Origin: UBA8108 sp965659285
Lineage (GTDB): Bacteria > Planctomycetota > UBA8108
Assembly: GCA_965659285.1 (NCBI GenBank)
Contig: CBFHWB010000086.1
Span: 1-16,797 of the forward strand
Direction of reading: 5' to 3'
DNA length: 16,797 nucleotides
Part shown: piece by piece, positions 15,901-16,797 of the stretch
How the letters are laid out: every line of letters begins with the position of its first letter
Numbering within the stretch: position 1 is the first letter of the stretch
Notes under the pieces: model-generated
What the model was told of the DNA's origin: nothing
What the model saw: the letters and a program-made list of their open reading frames with translations, nothing else
The model's database searches: none
Translations under genes and position numbers: made by a program

Positions 15901-16179
15901 GTCTGAGTCTCCGGCCTCGGCCTTCTCCCCCGGGGATGGAGCGGCCTGGGTCTCATCTTCATCCTGCGCCGGAAGATCCAGGGTTGCCGCCTTGAAGGCC
16001 GAGGTGTCACCGCTTCCCTGCAGGCTCTCGTAGCGTTCGGCGACCTGGTCTTCGTAGCCGGGAAAGCGTTCCTGGTACTCTGTCAGCGGACGGAGCTGTC
16101 CCTTCTCCTGGTCCTCGAGGTAGAGCTTCAGGAAGGCGTTGAGAATCGCCGGTGAGTTTTTGCCGTCCGGGTCGCTCAT
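12925..16179 (-). CDS. Membrane Ser/Thr protein kinase with PEGA-like, PDZ and FGE-sulfatase-like domains
   Basis: 1084 residues. The N-terminal 105 residues are a cytoplasmic extension with a planctomycete-style R-P-L-T-E-Y-Q-E-R-F-P motif. The kinase domain spans about 108-405 with all key residues: G-E-G-G-M-G at 117-122, Lys140, Glu157, H-R-D-L-K-P-S-N at 231-238, D-F-G at 254-256 and G-T-P-E-Y-M-S-P-E at 279-287, so it should be active. One transmembrane helix (about 432-450) leads to a coiled-coil-like region (455-560). A PEGA-like half (596-615) is followed by a PDZ domain (about 645-716), then what looks like the other PEGA half (764-802: G-M-T-P, L-P-R-G-S-Y-L-V-V-L). Residues 815-1080 are an FGE-sulfatase-like domain (Y-R-L-P-T-D-L-E-W-E-K-A-A-R-G at 962-976) lacking the C-terminal cysteine pair. 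The extracytoplasmic part probably senses, the kinase signals. The start has no clear Shine-Dalgarno. An ECF sigma gene is divergent across 99 nt. Confidence 0.93.
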   Translation of the reverse strand: MSDPDGKNSPAILNAFLKLYLEDQEKGQLRPLTEYQERFPGYEDQVAERYESLQGSGDTSAFKAATLDLPAQDEDETQAAPSPGEKAEAGDSDAGRQTAPPQHPLEIGPYRLMRPLGEGGMGIVYLAAQTEPIKRQVALKLVRSGMTSEEFLVRFEAERQAIALMNHVNIAKVFDAGTTPDGNPYFAMEYAPGMPLKRYCEKEKLGLEKRLELFLQVCDGVRHAHQKGIIHRDLKPSNIIVGNEGGKPVVKIIDFGVARSMDQRLTDKPLETEAGQMVGTPEYMSPEQAEMGPAGIDTRTDVYALGVILYELICGLLPFDSETLRGGGYTEMKWLICEVDPAEPSQRLAESAGKEKLCQAFGLTPASLERRLRGDLDWIAMQALDKDRSQRYQSAGELAEDIQRYLVHDPVLAGPPTLSYKLKKFSRKHRTGILSIAALLLISTVIAVLTWQAGIRETRLRRVERSAGKLDQAERHQENYLALSRKLQSDADAWELQNSRHQGWLPAWHPGTSALFESRRDLTDTRSHLDTEFAAALRQLFEAGQEAPEDEKALLDRIRKNTEEIYANRGRQGLRQRDRLLPAASFIEEPSRNQSLSITVRTEPAGAQVYLYRYVEHEFHLLPLPFHPQRDGPLPEEQLLDRAVLEFEAIHDLELYAAQFQEGKDRFAPGDRFLAIGGKPVRSRTELAVELGKLAAGNSITVQVLRSGEKESVTWTPFPASRTTKPGDLLPQVAAGLKPGRLLNIHYQLGFTFAGSPLSPGPDNLLGMTPIEKGDSIKLPRGSYLVVLELEGRPPVKIPIVVPGSTAEVAARIPEKLPAGFVYIAAGTFFAGGDDQSQARQNLEPFWYSLPGFFISRLEVSFEDYLRFLNDAEVLGRTDDKGTIEPLADRSELTTQGLAGSRSRVLLIPHYNGQALFGRTASGDWGRRSVVPVNGPLCGISMLAALEYAHWYTGSRSDGFTYRLPTDLEWEKAARGVDGRTHVWGEQPVGSFCRSESSRLRDFLFPESRGVFPNDESVYGVRDMAGSVLEPTTSRTIGGYVSFRGGWYGTADDYLFHTSTRFGRPASRVQHDAGIRLVAEATEK

Positions 16180-16278
16180 CGATTAACTTTCAGAGTTTTT
16201 TCCGTTTCGGAACAGGTATGATCTGCGGAGGCCCAAAACCGGCCGAATTGTACTATATAGTAGCCTCAGGAGGCTTAG
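16180..16278. promoter_or_regulatory. Divergent kinase/sigma-factor region with palindrome and ribosome-binding-site hairpin
   Basis: This 99-nt region separates the kinase (leftward) from the sigma factor (rightward). It holds a perfect 12-bp palindrome, TACTATATAGTA, at 16251-16262, A+T-rich in a G+C-rich context and so a candidate -10 region or operator for either direction. Directly after it, AGCCTC-AG-GAGGCT (16262-16275) forms a hairpin that includes the sigma factor's AGGAGG (16268-16273), which could limit its translation. A small TTCCG-TTT-CGGAA hairpin is at 16200-16212. No consensus -35 was found. Sequence symmetry is certain; function is inferred. Confidence 0.5.
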
Positions 16279-16797
16279 ATGGAACCCGAGACACCCCCGG
16301 ATAACGGCGACCAGTTGACGACTTTTCACGTGAGAAGAGCACGTGAAGGCGATGCTCCCAGCCTCGAGTGGGTCGTCAATCGTTTCGCCCCGGTGCTGCT
16401 GGCGAACGCTCGCTACCGCCTTGGGAAAGGCCTGTCGAAGATCTACGATCCCGAGGACATCGTCAACGATGTCTGGGCTGTGGCGCTGCCGAAGCTCACC
16501 GATCTCCCGGCGCGCAACAATCGCTATACCCCGGTGGTGATGAAATACCTCTCGACCACCCTGGTCTACCGAATCAACAACCTGGTGGAGAAGCACATCA
16601 AGGGCAAGCCGAAGAACATCGGCGAGTCCGCATCGAGCGATACCGAGGCGGGCGGTCCTCTTGACAACCTCTCGGCCGGGGCGACAGGCGTCTTTACCGT
16701 CACCATGCGCCGCGACACCCGTGATGAGATCCTCTCAGCTCTCAACGGGCTAGAGGAACGGGACCGCGAGCTGATCCTTCTACGGGGGGTCGAGGGT
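16279..16797 (+). CDS. ECF-type sigma-70 family sigma factor, 3' end missing
   Basis: 173 residues are present before the right edge. The N-terminus (about 14-90) matches sigma region 2, with L-L-A-N-A-R-Y-R-L at 40-48 and Y-D-P-E-D-I-V-N-D-V-W at 56-66, the core-RNA-polymerase and -10 recognition region. A polar linker follows, and region 4 begins at L-E-E-R-D-R-E-L-I-L-L-R (about 158-169), where the sequence stops, so the -35-binding helix-turn-helix is missing. The L-S-T-T-L-V-Y-R-I-N-N-L-V-E-K-H segment resembles planctomycete ECF subgroups. The ATG is supported by AGGAGG at 16268-16273, 5 nt upstream. No zinc-binding anti-sigma gene is visible; instead the gene is divergent from a Ser/Thr kinase, the pattern of planctomycete kinase-associated ECF groups, suggesting regulation by phosphorylation. 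That link is inferred. Confidence 0.88.
   Translation, partial: MEPETPPDNGDQLTTFHVRRAREGDAPSLEWVVNRFAPVLLANARYRLGKGLSKIYDPEDIVNDVWAVALPKLTDLPARNNRYTPVVMKYLSTTLVYRINNLVEKHIKGKPKNIGESASSDTEAGGPLDNLSAGATGVFTVTMRRDTRDEILSALNGLEERDRELILLRGVEG

Overview
The window reads as a G+C-rich Planctomycetota genome, probably a draft or metagenome-assembled scaffold because it holds a run of 10 Ns at 6984-6993. The phylum call rests on gene content: a DUF1080 protein beside two secreted S1 sulfatases and a Na+/solute symporter, a very large Ser/Thr kinase ending in an FGE-sulfatase-like domain, an ECF sigma factor beside that kinase, and a secreted protein ending in the dockerin-like tail common in this phylum. 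Nothing seen allows a finer placement.

Left block (1-5391): a DUF1080 gene (minus strand, cut by the left edge) is divergent from a symporter gene followed by two S1 sulfatase genes (plus strand). The sulfatases are 6 nt apart and have different active-site signatures (C-W-P-T-R and C-A-A-S-R). Together they look like a locus for desulfating and taking up a sulfated glycan or glycoside. The substrate cannot be read from the sequence.

Middle block (5392-9136): all plus strand. It holds a membrane-anchored coiled-coil protein with two LTxxQ motifs and an Arg/Gly/Ser tail, preceded by a leader with two inverted repeats; a multi-spanning membrane protein interrupted by the assembly gap; a hairpin-rich intergenic stretch; a probable 58-residue single-span membrane protein with a TTG start that I chose from its Shine-Dalgarno sequence; and a WD40 lipoprotein with seven evenly spaced blades.

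Right block (9388-16797): a 1171-residue secreted modular protein (lectin-like, IPT-like, carboxypeptidase-regulatory-like, DPND-type and dockerin-like modules) converges, 21 nt apart, on a 1084-residue membrane kinase. The kinase has a PDZ domain that appears inserted inside a PEGA-like domain, and a C-terminal FGE-like domain without the catalytic cysteines. Divergent from the kinase, across 99 nt, is an ECF sigma factor cut by the right edge. The kinase-sigma pair is the likeliest signalling system here, and the short region between them has a 12-bp perfect palindrome and a hairpin containing the sigma factor's ribosome binding site. No tRNA, rRNA, CRISPR, transposase or integrase was seen.
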